DNA of 64,000 bases from Pseudoips prasinana (taxonomy: Eukaryota; Arthropoda; Insecta; Lepidoptera; Nolidae), in NCBI GenBank assembly GCA_951640165.1, contig OX621237.1, positions 13,020,001 through 13,084,000 of the forward strand, read 5' to 3'. Position numbers and translations under genes: made by a program. Within the stretch, counting starts at the first letter, position 1; each line of letters begins with the position of its first letter. Below the pieces are notes generated by a model, which worked only from the letters and a program-made list of their open reading frames with translations, had not been told where the DNA came from and did not search any database. Shown here in pieces: positions 1 through 12,400 of the stretch.

Positions 1-289
1 GTTCTCCTTAAGTTACATCCACCGTTTATTTTACACATTATATACAGCTTACTAAAGTATTAAACTACCTAGGTACTTATACATATTGAACTTGAAAGTA
101 AAGGCTCCTTTTATCAAGCTCAATCTCATTTGGTTACTTTTTAATGAAACCTAGCAGAAAATGTGTTCTTATAATATTCAGCTAGGATTTTAGAAATAAT
201 GCAAAAGTTTTATTTTTTGGAGTACTTGAAGTATAAGGTCGTATTGCAATCTATACCTATTTATAAGCGCTATGCAACTCTAAACCACT

Positions 290-480
290 GCTTCTTCGTA
301 ACTCTATAGATGGGTGACCGCCAAAGTGGTTTAATGTCTGAGCGTCTCCGTGCTTCGGAAAGCACGTTAAGCTGTCGGTCCCGGTTGTAGTCATTAGACA
401 ACAGTCGTGATGCCACGTAGGAGGCCTACTGGGCGGCTTGAACAACTCTGACACTAGGGTAACCCCTGCCCATACGATAA
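290..480. repeat. SINE-like interspersed repeat in POMT1 intron
   Basis: This intronic stretch holds a GC-richer block with GGGTGACCGCC and CCGTGCTTCGGAAAG, which I recognise as a pattern recurring in moth and butterfly genomes. Fragments of the same block (CTGACACTAGGGTAAC, GCCACGTAG) recur near 46370-46420. No coding potential is visible, and positions 1-289 and 481-777 show nothing else. The family name is not certain. Confidence 0.5.
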
Positions 481-777
481 GCAAGCAAGCATTGTTTATT
501 CCTTTTAATAGAATTCAAACGAAGGAGGTTATTAAATCGATTGTGTGTTTTGTTTGTATGTAAGTTACACGAGTTCTCCATTGTTTGTGCAACAATTTTA
601 AATCGACATGGTCCTATATAAAATAAAACGCTTAAGTTATTAGAATTTTTTAACGGTTTTTGTTTCACACATTATTGACCGACATCTACTATTGTCGATT
701 ACTACGTACCTACTGCGTTTGCTAAATGTTGTTGTTTCACATTAATTATTATAATATGATAATTACTTTTATTCCAG

Positions 778-3700
778 AGTCAAGTATTCGGGGCTGTATT
801 CATATATCCTCGCACTATTTCTTGTCGGAAGACAGATTTGGCACCGAATAGGTCGATCATCTGGATTACGCTTAGCAATTTCGACAATATGGAGGCTATG
901 CATACTCGTTATTATCCCGTTTGCGGTGTACGTGGGTGTATTCTACGCCCACTTGATGATGTTGCCCAAGGCAGGTCCCCACGACAGCGTGATGACGAGC
1001 GCTTTCCAAGCGTCGCTACGGGGTGGGCTTGCGAGCATCACCCGCGGCCAACCGCTGCATGTAGCACATGGCTCACAAATTACTCTAAGGTAAAAAATAA
1101 ACAAATAAATATCTTAATACAACTAACACACTGCCAATAAATATCTTAATACAACTAACACACTGCCATTGGCAACCAGACAACTGATAAACATACTTAT
1201 ATGTATATTTCTAAATACTCATCTTCATATTATAGATTACACCCAGACACATCACAATTAATCGTGCTCATCACACAAAGATTTTTTGGGTGAGGATCGA
1301 ACCCACGACCTAGCCAGTCTAGTGACGCTCACTAACCACTAGACCAACATGCCAGTGAAGATAGATAATCTCGTAGGTACATATGGAATCATATCCACGC
1401 TTAAATATCCACGCAATTATTTTGGTGTTAATGAAATAATAAAAATTCTAAATAGATTCGTGAGTAAATATTTAAAAATTAATTACACGTTAATTTTTTG
1501 ATGAATTATTTTCTCTAGTTGGCATTTTATCTTTTCCCGTATAATGAACGACAAAGCGTTTAATGCATAAGTAATAAATGTTAGTAATGAAATGAGTAAA
1601 CAGGATGTAAGAGAGAGCACGTTAGCTCAAGTAAATGTGCGTTTAGGCACTGACTCTCTCACTAAAAAAAACAACTCGTAGCCAGATATCGTTGTAAGCG
1701 TAGCGTAGACCGCCAGGTCCGCGGTCCAATAGGTACAGAAGTGTGCTAGGTTTCTTTAAGCATTTAGTAAGTAATTATCTATCACGGCCTCACATATTCG
1801 TCGGATCGTCTAAGTAAATCTACAGCAAAAAACTGCTCTCTTCGGTCGCATCGGTGAATTATCAAAGCATTTACTATTGGGTTTCAAACTGTGTCGTTTT
1901 GCTAGTTTGATAGATTATCTGGTGTGAAATTTCACTTGCTTCCTGCTTGCTTGCTTTATGAGACGCTCAAAATAATTACACTGTTTTATTTGAAATTGAC
2001 AGACATACACACGGGCGCACGTGCTGGCTACACTCGCACGCGCACGTGTACCCGGTGCGCTACGCCGATGGGCGCGGCTCCTCCCATCAGCAGCACGTCA
2101 CGTGCTATAGTTTCAAGGATGTTAACAACTGGTGGATCGTGAAACGGCCAGACCAGGCGTCCCTGGCCGTCTCGCGCCCGCCCGACGCCATCCGGCACGG
2201 CGACGTCGTGCAACTGTTGCACGGCATCACGAGTCGAGCTCTCAACTCGCACGATGTCGCTGCTCCTGTCTCTCCACAGTCACAAGTAAGTTATAACCTT
2301 ACATTTTGTGTGTATTAATAATTACCTAATAATAAGAATGCCAGGTCTCTTAAAAGCACATCAGGCGATATGTTAATCGTTGCTATATTTGCGGACCTAA
2401 TATAGGTTTGTGACGCCGAGTGGTGTACGTACATTATTATAGACTTTTAACGCAGGGTACCTTATTGCGAGCTTATGGTCAGTAGGGCCACAATAACCCC
2501 ATATCAAAAAATATCTTTGAGTTTATTTTGTTTGGCGGGACAAGTACTTCCGCCATACAGAAAACGTTGCAAGGAATAGCTTTAATAAGTGCGATGCTGC
2601 GTATAAGTAATTGTCCAATACCCTCTTACTACCATCAGTGTTGCAAGCGTCATAGACAAATCTAATCGCTTAGTATCAGGAGGGTCATACTCGATGATTA
2701 TATTTATTAATATTAATATCGCCCAGGGTGCGCCGGACGTACAATTTACAATGGTAGGTACATCTCACGAGCCCTAACAACTGCACGCTCAAAGACACAA
2801 TCGATGGTACTGATAATGCGATTACTTGTAGCCAACTTCTCGGCAGACACAACTATTTAGATTGCCATCGTGATGTCAAAAAACACGGTCTTCATAAGTT
2901 TTGAAGATGTCTGAACTGAATTTCATGAACAAAATTGTTTGTGTAAAAGTGTAGTTTCATAAATGTTGTGTTTTAAAACACATCTAATTACTTTAACAGT
3001 ATGTTGTCAATGCGATGGATATCGTTAAAGTTATCCGGTAAAATAAGCCCTCCGATTCGTCTCGCAAGCTAGAGCGTGCTACTCGTGGTGGAAGGTTACT
3101 AACATTGGTATATGTTTCTTTAGGAGGTTTCTTGCTACATCGATTACAACGTATCGATGCCAGCTCAGAATCTCTGGAGAGTTGACATCGTGAACCGCGA
3201 CAGCGAGGATGCTACTTGGGACAGCATCCGCTCGTTCGTCCGTCTCGTGCACGTGGACTCGGGATCTGCACTGCGGTTCAGTGGGCGACAGCTACCCGCC
3301 TGGGGTTTCCATCAGCATGAGGTAGTGGCCGACAAAGTGTTGACGCATCAAGATACTGTTTGGAATGTAGAAGAACACCGATATACGAAAGGTAAAATAC
3401 TTACGTTAACAGCACCCTTATAATGAAATTTATCAAAATTCTAGAGTAAGTAATGCAGACACGCACACAAACACACACACAGACATACACATAACAGCAC
3501 ACACTCCACACACACGCACACACCATACACACACACATACTCAAATTATGTTGATTGTTCTAGTTTAGGTTTTAAGTTCTAGAATTAAGTTTTTGTAAAC
3601 GGATCGCAGAGCCTAGGTCCTACAACACAGGGAATCCTAGTGTAGGATCTAGGGCATAACCAATAATGTAAAAATTTCTGGCAATAAACGATTTTTCATT

Positions 3701-5767
3701 TTCATAATATAGCTCGACTCTTATCAAGTCAGACTGAGGTTTAGAATATGAATTTCATCGTTTACCTAGTATAGAGATTAGTCTATATCTATGTGTTTAT
3801 TATCGAATATAAAAAAGCGAAATAGAGCTACACACTTTAAATTCGGCATGGAAAATTTCTATATCTATAGAGATTTCGTTACTTGTCAATATTGGCGATT
3901 CTGTCTCTAACACCACTAAACTTGTGCTCAACTAGTAAAATTTTAATTTAATTACATCTCTCACCATAACCTCGTAGGAAAAGAACAAATTACCTGTACA
4001 AAGAATTGCAATAGGTACAACTAAAATGGAGCACTTATACGTGCAACACTACAACGACTCAATATGTACCCGCACATTATGAGTGGTTAGGGTGCTTATT
4101 TTTACTGAGTATTTCACTCCAAAACTGAAATGTCGGTGTGATAAGTATATAATAAATAAATTCATTTATTTCAGGCATCGAAAACCCATAGTACAAGTAC
4201 CTATTAAATTAAATATAAACTATAATGACAATATGGAATTAAATAATCATAAGCATATAAATATAGAGACTTGTTTGTTATTGTTTTGGATTTCAGTCAA
4301 ATCAAGCAACTATTTTTTTTATAAATCGGGACGGAAAACCAAAACCCGACAAATGATAGAGTGATAGTCGATTTTGTGGATTGCGCCATACCTTTTCACT
4401 GAGGGGTGATGGATTACATTCATTTAGATCTAAAATCAATGAATTACTATGTTCTTTTTTTCAGCTGAAGATAGAAAGGAGCGGGAACGAGAACTTGTCT
4501 CTGCAGAAATGATACCAACTGCCGTGACACAGCTAACGTTCTGGGAGAAGTTCGCAGAGTTGCAGTACAAAATGATATCACACGCGCCCGACGCGCCGCA
4601 CGGGCACATGTTCGCCAGCGAGCCCTCCGAGTGGCCGCTACTCGTGCGCTCCATCGCGTACTGGCTGTCGCCTCACTCCAATGTAAGGCTACTTCTCTAC
4701 ACTAATATCAAAATTAAAGATATTGCAAAACAAGAATTTTCCAGATTTATTCATAAATGACGGGAGTTCCTGGTATATATCTAAAAATCTAATACAGAAT
4801 CCTATTCCTCCATTTTTAAGTCTGTTAAATGTACTTTAGGTACTTTACGGAGTATTTGGCTCAGAAGAGCTATTTTCTAGTTGTTCTATAGTTACTTATT
4901 ATTAATATTATTTGATGGGTGCCTGGCTGGTTAGATTGAATATACATATATCGCACCCCCGGATAATATCTATTATCAAAATTATCCTAAAGCATACCTT
5001 TACTTATAAAGGGATACTTAGGATAATTTTTAGATATTTAACTCATTGTTGCATTCTTTGCAAAAGCGAGTGTCGCACCGGGGGTGCGATATGTCCTGTA
5101 TAAGTTCAAAATGTTGGTGAATGCCCAAAAATAATTTTTTAAACTGTACAAGGTCTGTCAATGGAATCTGGAATTTTCAGCCACTAACCTTTAAGGACCT
5201 TAAGTCATAATAACTCCACTTCCACTTTAAGACAGCTTAAGTATCTTTAGTTCACTCCTTATTGTTTGGTTTCAGGCTCAAATACATTTAATCGGCAACC
5301 TGATAACATGGTACACTGGATCCATCTGTGTTCTAATATACACTGGGTTACTCGGACTTTATGCAATTCGACAGCGTCGCGCCTGCACTGACTTGACTCC
5401 GCTGGCCCTGCAGAGGTTCTATGATGCAGGCTATGTACTCTTCTTAGGCTACTGGATTCACTACCTCCCACATTTCTTCATGGACCGAACTTTATTCCTT
5501 CATCACTACCTACCTGCATATATTTTTAAAATCTTATTGTTGTCTTTTATGATTGATCACATTTACTATATTGTACAATCACGAGAAAAGACTCGTCCCA
5601 TGACAAATATTTTTATACTATGTGTAGTTGTATGGTTAGCTTATGTAATAATAACATTTAAGAAATTCAGTGTCCTCAACTATGGGAGCACTGATCTTAC
5701 TGAACATGATCTTTTGAATCTCAGATGGAAAGACACATGGGACTTTATCCTGCACAAGAAAGGGTGA
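778..5767 (+). CDS. POMT1: Protein O-mannosyltransferase 1, C-terminal two thirds (5' exons outside window)
   Basis: The enzyme transfers mannose from dolichyl-phosphate mannose to Ser/Thr of secretory proteins such as dystroglycan, in the ER membrane and together with POMT2. Exons are 778-1089, 2003-2285, 3124-3391, 4465-4682 and 5276-5767, all with AG/GT borders and compatible phases. They encode about 523 residues ending in TGA. The first exon carries membrane segments and then [19 protein letters not shown]. Next come the MIR repeats with [32 protein letters not shown] and [16 protein letters not shown], which match POMT1 rather than POMT2. The last exon adds membrane helices, [20 protein letters not shown] and the closing LRWKDTWDF. 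About 220 N-terminal residues, with the first luminal catalytic loop, are missing because the gene starts upstream of base 1. No break is seen in the exons present. Confidence 0.93.
1260..1365 (-). repeat. tRNA-derived SINE head in POMT1 intron
   Basis: Read on the minus strand this stretch has a tRNA-like box A (TGGTCTAGTGGTTAG) and box B (GGGTTCGATCC). There is no complete tRNA fold or other tRNA landmark, so it is best read as a SINE promoter region rather than a tRNA gene. Confidence 0.6.
3452..3545. repeat. Imperfect (CA)n microsatellite
   Basis: The stretch is made almost only of CA dinucleotides with scattered interruptions. It lies in the POMT1 intron just after the exon ending at 3391. 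Confidence 0.85.
4944..5094. mobile_element. MITE with ACATATCGCACCCCCGG-type ends
   Basis: The left end reads ACATATATCGCACCCCCGG and the right end is its near reverse complement, CCGGGGGTGCGATATGT. A second inverted pair, AAAATTATCCTAA and TTAGGATAATTTT, is nested inside, so the whole 151 bp could fold into one hairpin. It lies in the last POMT1 intron. I did not find a clear target-site duplication. Confidence 0.7.
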
Positions 5768-5877
5768 CAGGTGTTTTGTACCTCAATTTACATTTCAGTT
5801 GCCATTTCAAGAATCTTGTCAGCAATATTGATTCATACAGTACTTAGGTAATAGAATACTCATATTAAGTGTAAGTA

Positions 5878-5883
5878 AATAAA
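5878..5883 (+). terminator. POMT1 polyadenylation signal
   Basis: AATAAA lies 111 bases after the POMT1 stop codon and is followed by an AT-rich stretch. Confidence 0.6.
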
Positions 5884-6213
5884 AGTATTTTTAATTATGA
5901 AGATTATAAATGAATTATGATTGTTACTGTGCATGTGAAAAATTTTAAGGTATTTATTTAAGTTGTTCTAGTTATTAAGAAGAATATGAAAATGGTTCGA
6001 TTCTTAAACCATAACATCTGTAATAATATATGAATAAACATCTCAATCCCAGTATTTAGTCTAAGTAGTTTGTTATATTTTTGTACTGATAAAAATAAAT
6101 TATAATTTATTAAGTATGTTGCTTTTTATTCATACATATTTGAACACCAAACATTTCTACATTGTATATCATGATGAATGAAAAGTCAGCAAAAATTTAT
6201 AGTGAAAATTACA

Positions 6214-6219
6214 TTTATT
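6214..6219 (-). terminator. PSMB7 polyadenylation signal
   Basis: TTTATT on the plus strand is AATAAA on the gene strand, about 31 bases after the PSMB7 stop codon. Confidence 0.65.
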
Positions 6220-6249
6220 ATAAAAGCAAATTTAAACACATGTTGGAAT

Positions 6250-7435
6250 TCAACGACGACTATGGGAAGGTTCCACTTCCATGGGTTGTGGGCTGATAGT
6301 GACTGATGTCACCTCTAGGGGAATAACACGCTGTTTTAACACGGCTGTGGTGCCTGGGGCATATCGGTAAGACCCTTGCTTCTTGCCCTGAAAAGAAACC
6401 ATATTGATATAACAAAAATATATATGATAAATGTAAGTAGTTGTACAATACAATAAAATAATAACATATCTAGATCACTGTATCTGCAGAAATGGGAAAA
6501 TCACCACTGATGCAGCTAGAATTTATTTCTTTAAATTATTTTTACTATCAAGTAGGACATATTACCTTAACATTAGCCTCCTCATATGTCCTTAGATATT
6601 GAGCTGGTCCTGAGCTGCGGATCACACAAAGGTCTACATTAGACCCAGATCCCAAATCATTAAAGATACCAGCTGCAATAGCATCACGGACAAGCTTCTT
6701 GCCTTCCTCCTCACTCATATTGGGCTTCCAACCAGATTCAAATACTGCCATTGCAGCCAAGGAGCCAGAGCCTAGACAAAATCATAAAATGAGAACATAA
6801 CTGTGCAATTTGAAAGAGAGACTGGTCATATTATAGGAATAAAGTATTACATACCCATTGTGGCATAAGGCAATTTGTCCACAGAACCATGAGGGTAAAT
6901 GCAGTAGATATGTGGGCCAGTCCTATCAACCCCTCCAAGGACGAGCGCAGCGCCAATGTGCCCTTGATAACGGAAAAGCATTCTTTTCAGCAGTGTAGCC
7001 GCCGTCTCCACGGGTACAGTGCGTCCCGTGTGTAGGCGCTGTAGCTCCAACTGTGACGAAACAGTTTGTGTAGTCATTTCCGTGTCGGCCGCAGTACCAG
7101 CACCACAGCAGTACATATTGCCGGCCAAATAATGAATTTTCTCGCAATTCTTGTCTGACACTACGGTATTTTCAGTTGCTCTAGTATCAGCTCCGAGAAT
7201 TACGCCATCAGCGTAAATTATGCCCACAATAGTTGTGCCGGTCTTGGTAGCTTTAGGAGCGGGGAAGCCTTTTTGCGCCAAGAAGGCATTGCTATAAAAG
7301 TTAAAATACAATTTTTAATGCTTTCTTACAGATTTTGGTTAAAGAAAGTTCAGCTTCGTCATTGCTTGCTTACCGCTGACAGTTCTCAAAAGAGAATCCA
7401 GGAGCAGGTATTTCGGGTACAAGGATCGAAGCCAT
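6250..7435 (-). CDS. PSMB7: Proteasome subunit beta type-7 (beta 2, trypsin-like site)
   Basis: This is a catalytic subunit of the 20S proteasome core, cleaving after basic residues. Minus-strand exons are 7374-7435, 6855-7291, 6566-6771 and 6250-6387, giving 280 residues (family about 277). The start [19 protein letters not shown] opens a propeptide that ends KTG before the catalytic Thr at about residue 40 ([19 protein letters not shown]). Counting from that Thr, the conserved Asp17 and Lys33 are both present, as are the [12 protein letters not shown] and [14 protein letters not shown] blocks. The C-terminal tail is the long arm typical of beta 2. All key residues are intact, so the subunit should be active. 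The gene is convergent with POMT1 and divergent from DNAJB11. Confidence 0.96.
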
Positions 7436-7612
7436 AGTTAATTACTTTTATAACTCAAATTATTTCACCGTGGGATTACACTAGCCAAAGCCGAATTGTA
7501 TTTTTGCAAGCAATGCTTAAGATTAAGATGTCACTGTCAATGAAAGCCGCGATGACTTTTCAAAACGCACTCCAAAGAAAATGTAATCACTATACAGAGA
7601 CAATGTAATGAT

Positions 7613-8785
7613 TTGAATGTTGTTCACCTTTCCATTGACAATACGATTTATCAAGATAGAGAAATAATTAATAAAATGGCAAGATTCTGGCGTAATAAAG
7701 CTATCCCATTGATTCTTGTTCCATTTCAGGAGTACCAAAATTTAGTGTTCCCCATAATTTCATTTCCCAGGCTACCGCTCTTAAGTTTCGATTTTAAAGT
7801 TTTATGTTTTAAACCGGAAATATATTTTGATATCGGAATTTCCAAAACTTCTACTGCTGCGAATGTTATGTTCAATCAGATAATTGAGGAAAGGTGGAAT
7901 GGTTATGAAAGATTTTTCACTGATGCTTCAAAATTATCAGACGCTAAGCCTGTAGGAGTTGCAGTGTAATATCAAACTTCTAGCATAATTTTAAAATATA
8001 GGTGTCCCAAGGAGTCTTCTGTATTCACTGGGGAATGCGTGGCTATATTGGAAGCTTGTCGCTTTATAGAGTGTCACAATATAAATAAAGCTGTTATTTT
8101 CTCTGATTCCTTAAGCACTCTGAAAACCTTAGAGCAAAACTCCCATCGATCAAAACTACATAGCCCCATTATCTTAGAAATTAAATCTCTCTTGGCTTGC
8201 TTTGCAAAGGAAAAAATTGTTCAACTTGTATGGATACCCAGCCACTGTGGTATTAAGGGGAATGAACATGCTGATTTATTGGCCAAGGATACTGTGACAT
8301 CCCAAATTATAGATGATAGATTCTATTGTTTTTATGGATATGACCTGCAGAATCTTCCCAAAGGAATCTTAAAACAAGCATGGCAAAATTATTGTGATAT
8401 TTCTAGCAAGAGCAAAAGTGGCTTTTATTATGAAGTTCAACCGGACATTGTGTTAACGCCTTGGTTTCATAAATATAAAAGGACCTCCAGATGCGTGATC
8501 TCAACTGTTTGTAGACTGCGCTTAGGTTTCTGTTGTTCACCTGTTTTTCTACACAAAATACGGATTCGGGATTCATCCCTTTGTGAGTGTGGGCTGGACG
8601 AGGGTTCACTGGACCACATTTTCTTTGAATGCACCAATAATAACTCTGCCTATAATTTATATGAACTCCTTCCAAATTTAAAGATTCCCATTCCCATCAA
8701 CTTTTCCTCGTTGCTTACATTCCCTTCCCCAGAACTCTACGAAGTATTAATGAGTTTTATAAGATGCAATGGCATCGAATTGTGA
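7613..8785 (+). pseudogene. 5'-truncated LINE: RNase H plus C-terminal zinc-knuckle region
   Basis: A continuous frame from 7613 to 8785 is broken only by one TAA at 7967-7969. It encodes an RNase HI domain with the four acidic positions visible in FFTDAS, GECVAI, FSDSLS and GNEHADLLAKD, the WIPSHCGIKGNEHAD block, and a CEC...DHIFFEC knuckle. This is the 3' end of an I/jockey-like non-LTR retrotransposon whose endonuclease and most of the reverse transcriptase are lost. A GAA-rich run and an A-rich tail near 8965-9000 probably mark its 3' end. It sits in the shared upstream region of PSMB7 and DNAJB11. Confidence 0.85.
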
Positions 8786-9118
8786 TTGTTACGCCTGAAT
8801 GTTTTGTTTTAGCCTAATCGCCAAGATACGCATTTAGCTATAACATTGCAAATTTTGGTTAAATTTATCGCACGTATTCCCATTTCACATCTGACATTGG
8901 CTAGCCAGTATACTATAGTAGTCTTTGGGCAGAATTGTCGACATCGGCATAACTTGCCATTCGAAAAAAGAAGAAGAAGAAGAATTAATAAAATGAATAA
9001 AAGATATCGACAGTTGTCTACGCTTTGGTAAAATTGGAATCCAGATTGAAAATTCATTAGTGTTGGCTAAAACATTAATATTGTTTTTTCTTTCTAGCAA
9101 TTTGTAGTCTACGAGTCT

Positions 9119-9130
9119 CGTGGTGATTGG
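9119..9130 (+). promoter_or_regulatory. Possible ER-stress-like element upstream of DNAJB11
   Basis: CGTGG followed two bases later by ATTGG is the reverse complement of CCAAT and CCACG half-sites. Canonical ERSE has nine bases between the halves and ERSE-II has a different layout, so this match is imperfect. It is noted because DNAJB11 is an unfolded-protein-response target in other animals. A further CCAAT lies near 9250. Confidence 0.25.
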
Positions 9131-9404
9131 TTAATAATCCATTTAGACCTTTTAGTCTGATTTGATGCTTATTACAATGGAATAAGAATCCAATAAGAAT
9201 AAACGGAATATGGCCTTTTAAACTTATTATTCCGAATAGATTTTCAACCAATAAACACTGGACGAATTGTCTACCATACGCCTATTTGTCAAATCCAGTA
9301 CTGGTGTTGTCAAAAGTCGAAATGCGTTGAAGAAATTCAGAGTTTTTACGTGTATTAATGCTACGTTAGCTTCTTAATTAGTTCCTAGGTGTAAAGTTAA
9401 CAAA

Positions 9405-12400
9405 ATGCTTAGTAACACTGCATATATATGTTTAATTTATCTAACGTCAGCCTTAATATTGACGCTGGCCGGTCGTGATTTCTACCAGATCCTTGGTGTG
9501 TCTCGATCAGCGACAACTAACGAAATCAAGAAAGCTTACAGAAAACTAGCAAAAGCTTTACATCCAGATAAGAATCAAGACGATCCAGATGCCTCACAAA
9601 AGTTTCAAGACCTCGGCGCGGCGTATGAAGCTCTGTCGGATCCAGAGAAGCGCGAGTTGTACGATCGGTGTGGTGAAGACTGCTTGAAGAAAGATGGTAT
9701 GATGGGGAATAATGATCCGTTTGCAAGTTTCTTCGGAGACTTCGGTTTTCATTTCGGTGGCGAGCCGCAACATCAGGAAGCGCCTCGAGGAGCCGATATC
9801 ACCATGGAATTGACTGTTTCCCTGGAGGAAATTTACAATGGAAATTTTATTGAGGTTAATAAATTCTTTATTTTATTACTGTGTATCTCTTCTGTTATCT
9901 TTGGATTTTCTTGAATGTAATGGATGTGACTATCAATAGATTTTATTTTATCAGTATTTTGATCATTACAGATAACACGTAATAAGCCAGTTATTAAACC
10001 AGCATCAGGCACCCGCAAATGTAACTGTAGACAGGAGATGGTCACCAGGAACCTTGGGCCAGGCAGATTCCAGATGATGCAGCAGACTGTTTGTGATGAG
10101 TGTCCTAATGTTAAGTTTGTAACTGAAGAAAGACTATTGGAAATTGAGGTAAGGGCACCATACACGCTTTTGGATGTAAATGTGCATCTTGAGCTAAATT
10201 CTTTCATAAAATTATTTTTAATTCTAAAGAAGAAGATAAACTTTCCTTTGTCTCAACACTAAATTAAGCCTGTAAATGTGTGTCTGGCATTATAGTTGAT
10301 AACCAGATGAACAGTATATATCAATCTTTATTTGATTGGGATCATTTAGTAGTTATGTTCCATAAAAACCGTAAGCAGTTGAAGGTAATGGTTGTAGAGA
10401 TTATTTTGCTATAGTCTCTCCAACTCACAAATATTAAGCAAAAATATTATGTATAGTTGAAAAGTCAGTTGTGAGTCATAGATTATGACAAAATATTTAA
10501 TCTTATTTAAAGTTAATTGCTGCTATTGCATGAAAATTTTATGAGATTTTTTTTACAGAACTACTACAATAACCAGCAGGAGTTAGTTGCAAGTTTTAAA
10601 ACCAAATAATGGTTAATTTAGATAATAATGACTCTTAATTTCAGGTAGAGGTAGGAGCACCTGACGGCCATAAGTCCCGGCTAAGAGGAGAGGGTGAACC
10701 GCACATGGATGGAGAACCAGGAGATTTGATAATTGTACTCAGTACTGAGAGGCATCCACAGTTCACTCGCAAAGGAGATGATCTGTACACCAATGTTACT
10801 ATTTCACTACAGGTATGTTTGTTATTTTATTATCTATTTGATAATTCAAATTTTATGTCAGAATAATATGTGATGTTATATTCTTAGTTGCATATCCTCA
10901 TGGGTATCATATACATATCCATATGTAACATTCCCAATTTAGTTATGGTAATATTATTAAAAAAATTGGGAAAGTTGCTATGGGCTGGGTGTTATATTTT
11001 ATAGTAAACATATTATAATAATCATCATGAACAAGAACTTAGGAATTACTTTACTGTGTTTCCTATACATATCTAGCATAATAATATATAGTCTATAATA
11101 GCTATCGGATTCTAATAATTCCTTCCTGGAATATTAAACTGTTGATCCCAGTCACCAATTTAAATAAATCTGTAAAGGATGAAAGTCATGTCATGAAAGT
11201 TAAGCTATTAGTGACAGGCAGTAGATTATAGTATAAAAAATAAGTTCAGCTATACATTAAATTATAACATTAAAGGTTTATGTCATGCTGGTAATTAATT
11301 ATCTATTAGGTCTCCAACACAAATTTAAAAAAGAATGTTTATACATTATTTGAATGTTTAAAGTGTTTTTATCCAATACTATATTGGGCTATATACAGGA
11401 TATAAAAAAAGAATATTTAAAATCTATTCACAAACTCAGAAAAAATCGGTGTACAAAAATTGCGCTCTTCATTGAGATGTATCAATGTATTTAAACTTTA
11501 CGAAACTTCCAGTTTTCTCGGTCATAAATGTTACAATGTGTAACATTTTCTTATCTATGTAAGGCAGTAGATTTTTAATCTGGCAGGTTGTTACATACAT
11601 ATATACCATAAAAAACAAAACATTGTAATAAAATATCAACAATAACTGAAATTAAAAAATATTTCTATTAAACCACTAATGAACCGTGAGTTAAAGGTTG
11701 AACTAGAGTACACATTATACTTTATAAACAATTATGTATGCACATGTAATCAATTTGGTACAGCATTATTTTACTCTAAAGGACATAACTAATAAATATA
11801 GGTACTACAAATGAAAAAGGAAACTTATATAAGTAGGGGATTGGTGCCTGGCAGGTCGTACATTCTATTCATGCACCAAACAAAAACTTTGTGGGGATAC
11901 TTGTTTCAGAATGCAATGGATGAAAGAATATCTAAATATTCTAGTTGCTTGCCACAACAAGCAACTGGGAAACCTTGAGTTAAAAAAGCAAGGAAAAAAA
12001 ATGAAATATCTTCATAATATATGCTCCTATGTAGAAAAAATATTTTTTGAGTCTACATAAGAAACATGTGATCCACTTTATCTTTTCACTTGATACTTTC
12101 TTAGAAATTGTTGTTCTCTCGGAAGTCCATTGCATTTATACAATTTCTATTGGCTATGTTTCACAAGGTGTCCCCATGCTTGCAATCATAGAAAAATGTG
12201 TTTTTCTGCAATTTCATTAATAGAATGCTGTATAGACACATGAATTTGATTGACATGCTTGAGTCAGATTCTATTAGATATTGATATTTTTATATTATGA
12301 AAATGCCTTGAAGTACTCTCAAGGTCAGGGTAGTCCTCTCAATCAAATATCCATAAACAAGGCTTTGTTGGTATCATTAAGTTGTATAAAACCAAAGAGC

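Larger units (their letters stand above)
5768..6249. other. Convergent 3' UTR region between POMT1 and PSMB7
   Basis: This AT-rich spacer between two convergent stop codons holds the 3' UTRs of both genes and their polyadenylation signals. I see no other gene or repeat in it. Confidence 0.8.

Noticed and set aside
1260..1365. Possible tRNA gene
   Set aside because: Box A and B are present but no cloverleaf could be drawn and the same kind of heads recur in SINE copies.
4083..4364. 93-codon frame in a POMT1 intron
   Set aside because: Low-complexity AT-rich translation between well-supported POMT1 exons.
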